From Caryophanales bacterium UBA6768 (GTDB lineage Bacteria; Bacillota; Bacilli; Bacillales_D; Amphibacillaceae), in NCBI GenBank assembly GCA_002453315.1, contig DKGO01000069.1, positions 14,488 through 28,121 of the forward strand: a stretch of 13,634 nt of DNA, in the 5' to 3' direction. Of this stretch, positions 12,963 through 13,634 are shown piece after piece. Positions within the stretch are counted from its first letter, which is position 1; each line of letters opens with the position of its first letter. The position numbers and the translations under genes are program-made. Under the pieces are notes generated by a model, which did not search any database, was not told the origin of the DNA, and saw only the letters and a program-made list of their open reading frames with translations.

Positions 12963-13634
12963 TTAACTAATATCAATCGCCCAAGTCCCATTTCGGAAAA
13001 TAGGTTCTACTGTACCGTCCGCTAACACACCATCAATATCCATTTCGGCCGAGCCAATCATAAAATCAACATGGACCATACTATCATTTATACCATGCTT
13101 ATCAAGTTCCTTTAGATCCATCTTTTCTCCATTTTGAACATTTGTTGGATATGCCTTTCCTAAAGCAATGTGACACGATGCATTTTCATCAAATAGAGTA
13201 TTGTAAAAAATTAATCCTGTTTGTGACACTGGAGATTCATCTGGTACGAGCGCTAATTCTCCCAAGCGTTTTGCTCCATCATCCGAATCCAATAAATGTT
13301 TTAAAACCTCTTCACCTTTTTTAGCCTTAAAATCTATTACCTCACCATTTTTAAATGTTAATGAAAATTCATCAATAATATTTCCACCATAATTCAATGG
13401 CTTCGTGCTAGAAACAGTGCCGTTCACATTATATTTATGTGGGGCTGTAAAAACCTCCTCTGTTGGTAAATTAGGGTTAAACATTGTACCCGCTTGGGAC
13501 TTTGCAGCACCACCTTGCCAAATGTGATTAGCTGGTAAGCCTATTTCCAAATTAGTCCCCGGAGATTTTAACATTACTTTCTCATATTGTTTCTTATTTA
13601 AAAATTCATAAGCATTTTTTAATGTTGCATTATG
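12963..13634 (-). CDS. M29-family metallo-aminopeptidase (AmpS/AmpT type), C-terminal part
   Basis: The frame is open to the window edge, so the N-terminal half (of about 410 residues) is missing; an internal ATG at 13574 is not the start, because coding sequence in the same frame (NATLKNAYEFLNKKQYEKV) precedes it. The visible 223 residues contain the catalytic domain of M29 aminopeptidases: NLPTEEVFTAPH (first Glu ligand), GELALVP (second Glu), CHIALGKAY (His plus the Tyr seven residues later) and MVHVDFMIG (His-x-Asp). Spacings of 66 residues Glu to Glu, 29 Glu to His and 33 His to His equal those I recall for Staphylococcus AmpS. It removes N-terminal residues from peptides in the cytoplasm using two divalent metal ions. 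The product appears intact as far as seen, with its own terminator; the gene is functionally unrelated to the antiporter downstream. Confidence 0.93.
   Translation of the reverse strand, partial: HNATLKNAYEFLNKKQYEKVMLKSPGTNLEIGLPANHIWQGGAAKSQAGTMFNPNLPTEEVFTAPHKYNVNGTVSSTKPLNYGGNIIDEFSLTFKNGEVIDFKAKKGEEVLKHLLDSDDGAKRLGELALVPDESPVSQTGLIFYNTLFDENASCHIALGKAYPTNVQNGEKMDLKELDKHGINDSMVHVDFMIGSAEMDIDGVLADGTVEPIFRNGTWAIDIS

Noticed and set aside
12963..13574. A complete 203-codon gene starting at 13574
   Set aside because: The same frame stays open to the window edge with family-like sequence before this ATG, so the gene is an M29 aminopeptidase cut by the window.
1..13634. CRISPR arrays, tRNA or rRNA genes, prophage or defence systems
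   Set aside because: No regular spaced repeats, no cloverleaf-like or rRNA sequences, and no phage or defence-type proteins were recognized on either strand.

Overview
The window reads as chromosomal DNA from a low-GC Gram-positive of the Bacillaceae. Evidence: AT-rich composition, strong AGGAGG-type ribosome binding sites, many GTG and TTG starts, hairpin terminators, a PgcA-type phosphoglucomutase, a Bacillus-type aspartase and a yybP-ykoY manganese riboswitch before a TerC gene. The Na+/H+-type antiporter and the ectoine-utilization-like enzymes would suit a halotolerant or alkaliphilic genus (for example the Virgibacillus/Oceanobacillus group), but that is inference. Almost everything is on the minus strand; only one small coiled-coil gene is on the plus strand.

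Region 1 (1-7550) is the most interesting part: a probable amino-acid or compatible-solute catabolic cluster on the minus strand. In transcription order it holds an aspartase (aspA) and an EutB-like PLP dehydratase 38 bases apart, then a PucR-family regulator as its own unit, then an EutC-like ornithine-cyclodeaminase-family reductase, an M20 amidohydrolase and an aldehyde dehydrogenase (cut by the window edge), joined by a 4-base overlap and a 1-base gap. EutB and EutC are named from hydroxyectoine utilization, but the same two folds form the beta-hydroxyaspartate dehydratase / iminosuccinate reductase pair (BhcB/BhcD) of the beta-hydroxyaspartate cycle. With aspartase this gives a coherent inferred route: hydroxyaspartate -> iminosuccinate -> aspartate -> fumarate + ammonia. 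The M20 hydrolase and aldehyde dehydrogenase would act upstream on an unknown acylated or cyclic precursor. The aspA and eutC units share the 13-base sequence ACAAATTGACAAG in their upstream regions.

Region 2 (7583-8714) is a manganese-homeostasis unit: a TerC-family membrane protein preceded by a recognizable yybP-ykoY riboswitch (about 8478-8547) and a leader of about 140 bases. An uncertain 43-codon ORF lies further upstream.

Region 3 (8767-10862) has phosphoglucomutase PgcA diverging from a small coiled-coil protein gene. The latter ends in a strong, probably bidirectional terminator shared with the converging antiporter gene.

Region 4 (10877-13634) has a CPA-type cation:proton antiporter with a C-terminal RCK-like domain and a good sigma-A promoter, then the C-terminal half of an M29 metallo-aminopeptidase that runs off the right edge.

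The gap between pucR and eutB (4636-5023) holds a GC-richer island (about 4811-4930) able to fold into long hairpins, with no convincing gene. It may be a non-coding RNA or a mobile-element remnant. No tRNA, rRNA, CRISPR array or intact insertion sequence was seen.
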